From contig CANHON010000180.1 of the NCBI GenBank assembly GCA_947462115.1, forward strand, positions 1 through 9,000: a stretch of 9,000 nt of DNA. Direction: 5' to 3'. This stretch comes from Deltaproteobacteria bacterium (GTDB lineage Bacteria; Myxococcota_A; UBA796; UBA2385). How positions within the stretch are numbered: the first letter of the stretch is position 1; the number at the start of each line of letters is the position of its first letter. Below, piece by piece: positions 1 through 6,044 of this stretch. The position numbers and the translations under genes were made by a program. Below the pieces are notes generated by a model. It made no database searches. It had not been told where the DNA came from and was given only the letters and a program-made list of their open reading frames with translations.

Positions 1-1
1 C

Positions 2-247
2 ATGGTCCACAGCCCCGGCCGCTGGCCGAGCCCCCGCCGCGTCTTCCCCGGCTTCTCCGCCAAGCTCATCCTCGCTGGGGCGATGCTTTTGCCCGCCTGC
101 GGCGACAAAGATCCGCCCAGCGACGGCCCGGACACCGGCGACACCGCGACCGTCGACGACACCGGCCTGAGCCCCAACGGCGCCTCGACCCCGGCCCGAA
201 GCTTCCGGGCACGGGCCCGGGCCACCCTTCACCCGATGGGCCGGTAG
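2..247 (+). CDS. short lipoprotein-like ORF (81 aa), possibly a remnant
   Basis: The N-terminus looks like a bacterial lipoprotein signal: a basic stretch (PRRVFPGFSAK, residues 11-21), a short hydrophobic core (LILAGAMLL), and a lipobox-like L-P-A-C with the candidate lipidated Cys at residue 33. An Asp/Gly/Thr/Pro-rich linker follows (residues 34-58), a style common after the lipid anchor in Myxococcota lipoproteins. The last 20 or so residues turn Arg-rich and Ala-rich and look unlike protein, and the mature part would be only 49 aa. It may therefore be a truncated or decayed lipoprotein gene. The ATG at base 2 is at the window edge, so the ribosome binding site cannot be judged; an internal ATG at 83 would leave too short a signal. 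No function can be assigned. The 74 bases between this ORF and the convergent gene ending at 322 show no clear terminator. Confidence 0.4.
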   Translation: MVHSPGRWPSPRRVFPGFSAKLILAGAMLLPACGDKDPPSDGPDTGDTATVDDTGLSPNGASTPARSFRARARATLHPMGR

Positions 248-321
248 GCGAGCCAAACCGCCCCTGCTCGACCTCGCCAAGGGATCTGGGCTGGGTCCGC
301 TGCGGCGGGCGGAGCCTGGGC

Positions 322-771
322 TCAGCGACCGCGCTTGGCGGCGGGCTCGGCCTCGGCGGGCGCCTCCTCGGTCACGACGGGGTCCGGGCGCAGCCGCAGC
401 ACGATCTCGACCGCCTGCGGGCCCTCCGGGAAGCGCGTGCGCGACAGCTCTTCCATCAAGCAGACATCGACGGTGATGTCGCTGAGGCCGGCGCCCTGCA
501 CGCTGGCGGAGCGCACGCTGCCCTCGGGGCTGACCTGCAGAAAAGCCTGGATCTGCTCCAGCTTGTCGAGGGCGGTGCTGTCCTTGAGGCAGGCAGTGAG
601 CGTGGCCTCGCGCACCCGGGCGGCGGCCAAGAACGGGCCGACGTCTTTGGCGCCGCGCAGGTCCGCCTCGGCCACCCGCAGCATCCGCGCGGCGGCGAGC
701 CCGTCGGCGGGCACGAAAATACCGAGCAGCAGCCCCAAAGAGCAGACGCGGCGCAAAGTGGCGGTGGGCAT
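322..771 (-). CDS. exported AgmX/PglI C-terminal-like domain protein (149 aa)
   Basis: The protein starts with a typical Sec signal peptide: basic LRR, a hydrophobic SLGLLLGIFV, and likely cleavage after the Ala triplet at 26-28. Residues about 50-128 resemble the domain found at the C-terminus of myxobacterial AgmX/PglI proteins. It has an early Cys in a helix (C61 in LTACL), a strand pair with S-P-E-G-S-V-R-S-A-S-V (81-91), a second Cys in DVCLMEEL (C104), an RFPEG turn (113-117), and a final strand VEIVLRLR. In this family the two Cys may form a disulfide; that is inference here. The tail (134-149) is rich in Glu, Ala, Pro and Lys. The start at 771 was chosen over an in-frame upstream one at 954 because GGAG lies 7 bases before this ATG and the signal peptide starts here. 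The protein is a stand-alone domain, without the FHA or zinc-ribbon parts seen in AgmX-like proteins. Role unknown, probably periplasmic. Confidence 0.72.
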   Translation of the reverse strand: MPTATLRRVCSLGLLLGIFVPADGLAAARMLRVAEADLRGAKDVGPFLAAARVREATLTACLKDSTALDKLEQIQAFLQVSPEGSVRSASVQGAGLSDITVDVCLMEELSRTRFPEGPQAVEIVLRLRPDPVVTEEAPAEAEPAAKRGR

Positions 772-787
772 GGGCGGGCTCCGGTCC

Positions 788-828
788 GTGGGCGAGGGCG
801 AGGTGCGAGGGGCGATGGGCGAGGGGCG
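788..828. repeat. three-copy 14-base tandem repeat in divergent gap
   Basis: Three imperfect copies lie head to tail: GTGGGCGAGGGCG (788-800, one base short), AGGTGCGAGGGGCG (801-814) and ATGGGCGAGGGGCG (815-828). They lie 17 bases upstream of the start at 771, between it and the promoter candidate, so they would be in the leader of that gene. This may be simple slippage in purine-rich DNA. Confidence 0.6.
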
Positions 829-839
829 GTGGACGGCCG

Positions 840-870
840 AGTGTAGCGTCGACCCAGGCCTCCAGCCCAA
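840..870 (-). promoter_or_regulatory. weak promoter candidate for the 322-771 gene
   Basis: Reading the minus strand, TACACT (840-845) resembles a -10 box and TTGGGC (865-870) resembles a -35 box, separated by 19 bases, slightly long for sigma-70. The -10 lies about 70 bases upstream of the ATG. In DNA this GC-rich such matches occur by chance, so this is only a candidate. Confidence 0.2.
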
Positions 871-944
871 CACCCGAGCCGCCGATCGTTTAGCATGCCG
901 GGGCCCCGGGCCGGTTCGCGGTCGCTGGGCGGACAGGGGTGTCG

Positions 945-1739
945 ATGCGCGCAAGGGCCAACAGCGGCAAAGAGCTCATCACCCTCGGCGTTCACTTCGC
1001 CATCTTCATGATTTTTATGGTGATGACCCGCGGGCGCTTCCCCAACGCCGGGCTCTATGGCTGGTGGGGCCTGGGGCTCGCGATCCACGCCGTCGTCACG
1101 GTCCGCAGCGCGCTCATCGCCGCATCCGAGGCCCGCCGCCTCGGCGACCCCGGCCCGGCGGAGCAGAGCGCCCTCCCGATGGTGGTCCCCGCCCGGGCCA
1201 ACTTGGGCCGCGGCTTCTGGGGCGAAGCGAACACCCTGCTCGACAGCCTCGAGCGGCAGCGCCGCGAACACTCGCTGCACCCCACGCTGGACCTCCACGC
1301 CCTGCGCGAGGCCATCGCCGAGCTGCACCGCCGCACCGAGGCCCTCGGGACGATCGGCGACGCGGCCGAGCTCTACCGGCTCCAGCTCGCCCTGGAGGGC
1401 TGCAACGACCAAGCCAAGCACGCGCCCGACGAGGCCAGCGCCGAGGCCCACGAGCTCGAGGCTGAGGCCCTACAAGACCGCATCTCCGGCCTCCAAGCCG
1501 CGCTCTCCACCCGTGAGCGCCTGCAGGCGAGGCAGCGCACCCTGCTGCACCAGCTCCAGTCGCTGCGGACGGCGGCCGCCCACGCGCTCGCCACCGAGGC
1601 GCCCGACGACTTTGACGACCTCAAGGCCCAAGCCGAGCGGCTCCACGAAGAGGTGCGGGCCAGCCGCGAGATCGAGGAGGAGCTCGCCCGCGGGCGCCGC
1701 CTCGCCGCCGGCCGCGCCCTCCGCCGCCCGGTCGGCTGA
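945..1739 (+). CDS. 2TM-domain protein with long cytoplasmic coiled coil (264 aa)
   Basis: Residues 10-55 match the pattern of the small 2TM domain: a first membrane helix (LITLGVHFAIFMIFMVMT), a short loop, then GWWGLGLAIHAVVTV as the second helix, with the characteristic His residues (H17, H48) facing each other. The remaining 200 or so residues are hydrophilic, helical and rich in Glu, Arg, Ala, Leu and Gln. Coiled-coil-like heptads are visible at about 92-155 and 165-255. Both ends should be in the cytoplasm with the helix hairpin in the inner membrane. The ATG at 945 was preferred to a GTG at 939 because AGGGG at 935-939 sits about 5 bases before it and overlaps the GTG. It is divergent from the 322-771 gene and convergent with the barrel gene. 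2TM domains are known next to histidine-kinase or DNA-binding domains, but I see neither here. Function unknown. Confidence 0.75.
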   Translation: MRARANSGKELITLGVHFAIFMIFMVMTRGRFPNAGLYGWWGLGLAIHAVVTVRSALIAASEARRLGDPGPAEQSALPMVVPARANLGRGFWGEANTLLDSLERQRREHSLHPTLDLHALREAIAELHRRTEALGTIGDAAELYRLQLALEGCNDQAKHAPDEASAEAHELEAEALQDRISGLQAALSTRERLQARQRTLLHQLQSLRTAAAHALATEAPDDFDDLKAQAERLHEEVRASREIEEELARGRRLAAGRALRRPVG

Positions 1740-1748
1740 AGAACCACA

Positions 1749-1794
1749 GGCCGCCGGAGCCGAAGCCCCAGCGGCCCGAAGCGCGCGGGCGCTT
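1749..1794. terminator. two stem-loops between convergent genes
   Basis: The 53-base convergent gap contains a hairpin at 1749-1776 (outer arms GGCCGC and GCGGCC, inner pairs GG/CC and GC/GC, two mismatches, loop CGAA) and a second at 1779-1794 (arms AAGCGC and GCGCTT, loop GCGG). The second overlaps the TAA of the minus-strand gene. Neither is followed by a T run, so a Rho-independent terminator is plausible only by position. Confidence 0.33.
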
Positions 1795-2881
1795 AGAAGT
1801 AGAGGTTGAGGCCGAGCAGGCCCTGCACCTGACCCTGGGACATCGGATCGCTGTCGGGGTGCACGGTGTCGGTGAGGTAGCGGGCCTCCAGCCCCAGGCC
1901 CACGTGCTGCCCGAGGGCGAACTCCACGCCCAGGCCGCCGTGAAGGCCGCGGCGCACGTCCTCCTGGGTCGCATCCGCGCCGTTGAGCGAGGTGTCGGGG
2001 GCCGCCCCGCTCACCGCCTGGGTCTGGAAGGTGCCGCCGACGCTGGCGTAGGGGCTGACCACCTGACCGGGCGACAAGAACAGCTGCACCGAGCCCGAGA
2101 AGCTGTTGTGGCTGCGATCCGAGGCGAAGCCGGCGTCGGCGCCGAGCAGGTTGTCCGAGTCGAAGTGCATGAAGCTGCCCTCAACACCCAAGAAGCTCAG
2201 CGGACGGTAGCGCAGCGCGAGGCCCAGGCCGCCATCGGAGGCCACGCCCGACCCCTGCGCGGGCATCGAAAGCAGGGCGCCGCCGCGGGCGCCGACCGCG
2301 AAGGTGTTGGCCCGCTCGATCTTGGGCTCGGGCTTCGGGGCCGGCTTGTGGTGCGTCACCGTGGTGGTGCGGCGGGGCACCGGGTGCAGGGGGCGCAGCT
2401 CGCCGGGCCGACCCTGGGCAGCGGGGCCCGCGCCCCGGGGCACGCCGGCCACCGAGGGCTTGGCGCCCTGGCCCTTCACCAACGGCGCGTCGCCGCCGCT
2501 GGCGCCGGGCTTGCCGCTGCGGGGCTTGCCCGAGTTGAGCAGCTCGACGCCCTTGGGCTTGTCCGCGCCCTGCTCGCCGGGCCGGGGCTTGCTGGCGGCG
2601 GCGCGGGGCTTGGCGCTGCCGGGCTTGCCGCTCGCCGGCTTGCCGCTATCCGGCTTGTTGGCGGCGGCCCCGAGGATCGCCGGCTTCTTGCCATTGCCGG
2701 CGCGCTCGCCCTTCTTGTGGGCCTTGGCGGGGACCGCGTCGGCCGCCTTGGCCTTGGCCGCCGGACGGACCCCCTTGGCGTCGGCCGCGGCGGCCTCGTT
2801 GGGGCTGAAGCCGCAGAGCGCCATCCAGATCGTCGCGACCGCTGCCCACGCCACCTTGCTCCCGCCCATGACGCTCGACAT
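1793..2881 (-). CDS. outer-membrane beta-barrel protein with Lys/Pro-rich linker (362 aa)
   Basis: Three parts are visible. Residues 1-33 form a signal peptide (VAWAAVATIWMALCGF, then Ala-rich NEAAAADAKG). Residues about 35-190 are low complexity, rich in Lys, Pro, Gly, Ala and Ser, with repeated SGKP units (79-82, 84-87, 117-120, 122-125) and related SAKP and SKP, ending in a PAPKPEPK stretch. Residues about 191-362 look like an OmpA/OmpW-type outer-membrane beta-barrel: alternating strands such as TFAVGARGGALLSM, LGLALRYRPLSFLGVEGSFMHF, VVSPYASVGGTFQTQAV and VGLGLEARYLTDTV, with a last strand GLLGLNLYF ending in Phe, the usual barrel-assembly signal. The Lys/Pro part probably lies in the periplasm and may contact peptidoglycan; that is inference. 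The start at 2881 is supported by AGGAG six bases upstream and by the signal peptide; an in-frame GTG at 3079 is not. A leader palindrome lies upstream. No enzymatic residues are seen. Specific function unknown. Confidence 0.8.
   Translation of the reverse strand: MSSVMGGSKVAWAAVATIWMALCGFSPNEAAAADAKGVRPAAKAKAADAVPAKAHKKGERAGNGKKPAILGAAANKPDSGKPASGKPGSAKPRAAASKPRPGEQGADKPKGVELLNSGKPRSGKPGASGGDAPLVKGQGAKPSVAGVPRGAGPAAQGRPGELRPLHPVPRRTTTVTHHKPAPKPEPKIERANTFAVGARGGALLSMPAQGSGVASDGGLGLALRYRPLSFLGVEGSFMHFDSDNLLGADAGFASDRSHNSFSGSVQLFLSPGQVVSPYASVGGTFQTQAVSGAAPDTSLNGADATQEDVRRGLHGGLGVEFALGQHVGLGLEARYLTDTVHPDSDPMSQGQVQGLLGLNLYF
2504..2632 (-). repeat. 15-base exact direct repeat inside the barrel gene linker
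   Basis: The 15-mer GCCGGGCTTGCCGCT occurs at 2504-2518 and at 2618-2632 (plus-strand reading) and encodes the same SGKPG peptide in each copy. Shorter related units lie between and beside them. This suggests the Lys/Pro linker grew by local duplication and could vary in length between strains. Confidence 0.6.
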
Positions 2882-2887
2882 CGCCAG

Positions 2888-2892
2888 CTCCT
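2888..2892 (-). promoter_or_regulatory. ribosome binding site that decides the barrel gene start
   Basis: On the minus strand AGGAG lies six bases before the ATG at 2881. It is the best-placed site in this leader and fixes the start 66 codons inside the longest open frame, exactly at the signal peptide. Confidence 0.7.
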
Positions 2893-2914
2893 GCCCAGGC
2901 CAAAGCCCGGAAGC

Positions 2915-2944
2915 TCCTCTGTGTTGGATCGCCAACACAGAGGA
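2915..2944. promoter_or_regulatory. perfect 13-bp inverted repeat in the leader of the barrel gene
   Basis: Arms TCCTCTGTGTTGG (2915-2927) and CCAACACAGAGGA (2932-2944) are exact reverse complements around a four-base centre, ATCG. The downstream edge is 33 bases before the ATG at 2881. It is less GC-rich than its surroundings. The octamer TTGGATCG occurs across the centre (2924-2931) and again just beside it (2945-2952). The element could be a binding site for a dimeric regulator, or an RNA hairpin in the leader; no T run follows on either strand, so it is not a standard terminator. Confidence 0.6.
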
Positions 2945-3068
2945 TTGGATCGTTGCTGAGGACAGCCTGCGCTCGTTTGCTTCGGGGTTGGTGAGCCCCG
3001 CGGCCGCCTCGCTCGCCCTACGGAGGGCGGCGGGGGCCCATTCAACGCCCTGACAAGGCTTGTTGACA

Positions 3069-3086
3069 GCCCCGATCACTCGGGGC
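3069..3086 (-). terminator. short hairpin spanning the stop of the DUF4340 gene
   Basis: On the minus strand arms GCCCCGA and TCGGGGC form a 7-bp stem with loop GTGA; the TGA stop at 3076-3078 lies in the loop. Downstream bases (TGTCAACAAG) lack a T run. It may be a weak terminator or a 3'-end stabilising hairpin for the operon. Confidence 0.3.
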
Positions 3087-4449
3087 GGGCAGCGCCGCCT
3101 TGTCGGGCGAAGGCGGCGAGCAGCTTGTCGACCGTGGGCTCGCGCAGCGTGAAGATCACCGGGCTGTCGCCGGCGCGGGCGGGGTAGCTCAGCCGACCCA
3201 TCGCGTCTTTTCGAGGCGGACCGAGCTGCAGCACCGCCTCCCGGCCCCCGATCATGCGGGCGGTGATCGTCTGGGCGGGCGGCACGAGGCCGGCGGCCTC
3301 CGGGCTGAGCTCGAGCAAGGCGTCCCCCCGCAGCTCCGCCATGGTGTTCACCGCGAAGAAGACCAGCTTCACGTCAATGTCCACGTTCTGCGGCTGGATG
3401 ACCCGCCACAGGCCCGAGGCGAGGTCTTGCTGGAGGATGACCTCGTCGGCGCCGCTCCGGTAGCGCAGCGTGTCGACCTCATCGCGCCGAAACGCGAACA
3501 GGGTGTGGTCCCGCCAGTCGCCGGGCTCCGCGAGCAGGCGCGCGAGGGGGCCGCGGGCGACCTTGCCGACGAGCGAGCCCTGCCGCACAAAGAAGGCGCC
3601 GTCGGTCTCCCGGCTGCCGAGCTCCAGGCTCAGCGCGCGGCCGTCGCTCAGCGAGACGCGGGCGGTGGCCAGGGGCGGCGAGAACCCGCCATCAAAGGAG
3701 GCTTCGAGCAGCTCACCGGCCTTGAGGCTGCCGAGGCCCGAGAGGGTGGCGGCGATCGCCGCGCCGTCCGCCGGCCAGCCGAGGTCGGGGCTCATCTGCC
3801 AAGCCGACCCTTCGCCCCGGGTGAAGCTGAGCGGCGGGCGCTCGGGCCGCTCGATGACGAAGCGCTGCACCGAAGGCTCGTCAAAGCCCATCACCACGCG
3901 GTTTCGCCACGCGGCCGCCGGGCGCTCGTAGCGGGGTCGGCCGCCGACCCGGGCCCGGAAGATGTCGTCGCTGCCGGGCAACCGAAGGAAAGAGGAGCCG
4001 CCCGGGGCGTCCTTGCCCAAGACAAAGGAGACCGCCGGCGTGGGGCCCTCGCCGAACAGCTCGACCACGACACCGTTCCCGGCGTCGAGCCCATAGTCGG
4101 CCAGCGTCTCGCCGCTGCCGGCGTCGACCTTGACGTCGAGGGCGAGCTCCTTGCGGAAGCCGAGGATCAGCGCCTTGACGGCGGCTTGATCGGCGAGGCC
4201 CGCGGTCGGGGCCGCGAGGTACCAGACCGTCTCTTTGGCGCCGTCGGCGCCCTCTTCGACCTCAGCCTGGAGGATGACCTTCTCCAGCGCGGTGCTGATC
4301 TCGACGCGCTTGACCTCGTCTTTGCTGATCGCCGCGAGGGTGGGCAAGGCGGCCACGGCGCGGCGGTCGTCACCGGGATCCAGCAGGTTGAGCGCCAGCA
4401 GCAGGGCGGCGGCGGCGGCGAGCAGGCCGGTCTTGAGGGCGGGCTTCAC
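3076..4449 (-). CDS. DUF4340 domain protein of a GldFG-type ABC system (457 aa)
   Basis: One N-terminal membrane helix (residues 8-23) anchors a large periplasmic part. The body matches the DUF4340 pattern, with three related units. Each has a phrase like WRNRVVMGFDEPSVQRFVIE or WRDHTLFAFRRDEVDTLRY, followed by a strand with a key Trp and Pro (VWYLAAP at 75-81, AWQMSP at 216-221, LWRVIQP at 347-353), then a helix with D..AV..L (about 86-98, 228-240, 357-370). The family is uncharacterised but is regularly found beside GldG-type proteins, so it is probably a periplasmic subunit of the same ABC complex. The start is GTG, overlapping the TGA of the GldG-like gene by four bases (GTGA), with GGAGGTG at 4454-4460 just upstream and inside that gene; translation is probably coupled. 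No catalytic residues are evident. This is the last gene of the train. Confidence 0.82.
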   Translation of the reverse strand: MKPALKTGLLAAAAALLLALNLLDPGDDRRAVAALPTLAAISKDEVKRVEISTALEKVILQAEVEEGADGAKETVWYLAAPTAGLADQAAVKALILGFRKELALDVKVDAGSGETLADYGLDAGNGVVVELFGEGPTPAVSFVLGKDAPGGSSFLRLPGSDDIFRARVGGRPRYERPAAAWRNRVVMGFDEPSVQRFVIERPERPPLSFTRGEGSAWQMSPDLGWPADGAAIAATLSGLGSLKAGELLEASFDGGFSPPLATARVSLSDGRALSLELGSRETDGAFFVRQGSLVGKVARGPLARLLAEPGDWRDHTLFAFRRDEVDTLRYRSGADEVILQQDLASGLWRVIQPQNVDIDVKLVFFAVNTMAELRGDALLELSPEAAGLVPPAQTITARMIGGREAVLQLGPPRKDAMGRLSYPARAGDSPVIFTLREPTVDKLLAAFARQGGAARPE

Positions 4450-6044
4450 GCGGCACCTCCGGCGGGCGGCCGGCGCATCAGCCAGCGACCGAGGCTGAAA
4501 ATAGCGAGCAGCACGCTGCCTCCGAGCAGGTTGACCAGCTTGAAGACCCGGGCGCGCTCGGGGCTCGGCGCGGTGATCTGCGGGTGCTTGACCGCCTTGC
4601 TGCGGATGCCGATGAGCGACTCGTCCTCTGCCAGCCAGTCGGTGAGGTTGAGCATAAAGGCGATGTTGTTCGCCACGAAGTCGGCTGAGCCCGCGACCAC
4701 GAGGCGGGCCGGGGCGCCCTCGCGGATGCGGCTGCCAGGGTCGTCGGGATCGCCGGGCTGGCCGTCCACCATCGGGCGCGGGATCTCGCGGCTGGCGAAG
4801 GCGCTGGTCCAGGGGCCGCTCATCGCCACCATCAGGGCGCTGGCCCCGACCTCCTCGCCCGGCGCCCGGGCCTTGAAGGCCGAGGGGTCGAGGGTGACGA
4901 CCCCGCGCAGCCGACCGCTGGTCGTCGCGTCACTGGCGGCCAGCACGGCGCTCTCGACACCTGGGGGCAGGGCCTCGGCCACGGTCAAGGAGCTGGCGAA
5001 GGGGAACAGCATCTCGGTGAGGCCGCGCACCGCGGGGTGCTCGCCGTGCAGGGCGGTGGACTTGGGGATGAGCGGGTAGTTCAGCGGCAGGCTGACGACG
5101 CTGTTGCCCTGCCGCACCGGGAAGTTCATCATGCCGCTGTGGGCGCGATCCACGACGAGGTCGCGGTTGACCTGCACGCCATAGGCGCCCACGAGGCCCT
5201 CGAGGCCGTGGTAGACCGCCTGGGGCCGCAGCGTGCGCATATCGGGCTTGGTATTGGTGAGAAAGACGGCCAGCGCGCCGCCCCGCATCAGGTGCTGGTC
5301 GATCTGGTACTGGGCCCGCTCGCTCACCGGCCGCTGCGGGCCGACCACGTAGAGCACGTCCACCTCTTCGGGCACGCCGCCGGGGCCGCCGAGGGTGACG
5401 GGCTGCAGCAGGTACTCGTCGGCGAGGGCGGCGCGGATGCGCTCCAGCGGGGTCTGGCCGCCAGCGAACAGGTCCGGCTCGCCAAAGCTGGTGCTCCAGC
5501 CGATGGTGCGCGGCCCTTGCTCGGACAGCAGGCGCTTGAGGGCGCGGGCGAGGTCGTACTCGAGGTTCTCGGTGACAGTGATGGCCGTGAGGCTCTCTTG
5601 ACGGTCGCCGTAGATGAGCGCTGCGCCCATCCACACCTGCTTCATCTCGGTGACCGCGGAGGACCGGAAGCGGTACTGGATGGGCTCGATGCCGAAGCGC
5701 TTGGCCTCTTCTTGGGCGTCGGGGCGGTCGGAGGGATCGACCACCTCGACCTCCATCCACCCCTTGGAGTAGGCGCGGAGGTCTTCGAGCTTATCGACCA
5801 CGAGCTGCTCGTGGTTGTTGTAGGGCGCCTCGAGCCCCCGGGTGAAGTAGACCCGCGCCGTCAGCGGCTTGTCGAGGCGGGCGACCAAGGCGCGGGTGAC
5901 CAGGTCGAGGCTGAACAAGCGGTCTTCGGTGAGATCGACCCGCCAGAAGGTGCGCGCGGCCCAGGTATTGGCCAAAATAACGACAGCGACGGTGAGGACG
6001 AGCTGGGCCCAGGAGTGGCCGAGCAGGCGGCGGCGGAGATCCAT
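4446..6044 (-). CDS. GldG-type ABC transporter auxiliary protein (532 aa)
   Basis: The protein has a membrane helix at each end (about 14-34 and 502-520) and a long periplasmic region between. After the first helix comes VDLTEDRLFSLDLVTRALV (36-54), the hallmark start of the GldG/ABC_transp_aux family, then DKPLTARVYFT. Further family-like parts are the LPLNYPL.P region (319-327) and the C-terminal VVAGSADFVANNIAFMLNLTDWLAEDESLIGIRSK (449-483). In Flavobacterium johnsoniae GldG works with GldA (ATPase) and GldF (permease) and is needed for gliding; homologues outside Bacteroidetes have no established substrate. The ATG overlaps the permease stop by one base (TGATG), and GGAGG lies eight bases upstream, inside the permease gene. 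With the permease and DUF4340 protein it probably forms one inner-membrane complex. Full length for the family and no visible defect. Confidence 0.88.
   Translation of the reverse strand: MDLRRRLLGHSWAQLVLTVAVVILANTWAARTFWRVDLTEDRLFSLDLVTRALVARLDKPLTARVYFTRGLEAPYNNHEQLVVDKLEDLRAYSKGWMEVEVVDPSDRPDAQEEAKRFGIEPIQYRFRSSAVTEMKQVWMGAALIYGDRQESLTAITVTENLEYDLARALKRLLSEQGPRTIGWSTSFGEPDLFAGGQTPLERIRAALADEYLLQPVTLGGPGGVPEEVDVLYVVGPQRPVSERAQYQIDQHLMRGGALAVFLTNTKPDMRTLRPQAVYHGLEGLVGAYGVQVNRDLVVDRAHSGMMNFPVRQGNSVVSLPLNYPLIPKSTALHGEHPAVRGLTEMLFPFASSLTVAEALPPGVESAVLAASDATTSGRLRGVVTLDPSAFKARAPGEEVGASALMVAMSGPWTSAFASREIPRPMVDGQPGDPDDPGSRIREGAPARLVVAGSADFVANNIAFMLNLTDWLAEDESLIGIRSKAVKHPQITAPSPERARVFKLVNLLGGSVLLAIFSLGRWLMRRPPAGGAA

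Noticed and set aside
182..330. A possible frameshift continuing the lipoprotein into another frame (a Pro/Gly-rich reading starting near 193).
   Set aside because: The other frame also reads open for hundreds of codons simply because of GC content and shows no domain, so it is not evidence of a frameshift.
898..909. A 12-base palindrome, CCGGGGCCCCGG, upstream of the 2TM gene.
   Set aside because: Pure G/C palindromes of this length are common by chance in such DNA and no paired site is seen.
772..954. An extended start at 954 for the AgmX/PglI-like gene.
   Set aside because: The added 61 residues are Pro/Ser/Arg-rich from the tandem repeat and precede a clear signal peptide with its own ribosome binding site.
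335..1465. A 376-codon plus-strand frame crossing the AgmX/PglI-like gene and the 2TM gene.
   Set aside because: It is a composition-driven shadow: it becomes almost pure Arg/Pro/Ala/Gly in its second half and overlaps two better-supported genes.
2882..3079. An extended start for the barrel gene at a GTG (3079) that overlaps the DUF4340 stop by four bases.
   Set aside because: The extension has no signal character, would bury the signal peptide 66 residues inside, and the ATG at 2881 has an ideal ribosome binding site.
3100..5079. A 659-codon open frame on the plus strand opposite the DUF4340 and GldG-like genes.
   Set aside because: It is antisense to two well-recognised families, is Arg/Gly/Glu-rich, has no recognisable domain, and long open antisense frames are expected at this GC content.
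4930..5760. A 276-codon minus-strand frame inside the GldG-like gene.
   Set aside because: It is an alternate-frame shadow of the GldG-like gene, dominated by Arg, Pro, Ala and Gly, with no start context of its own.
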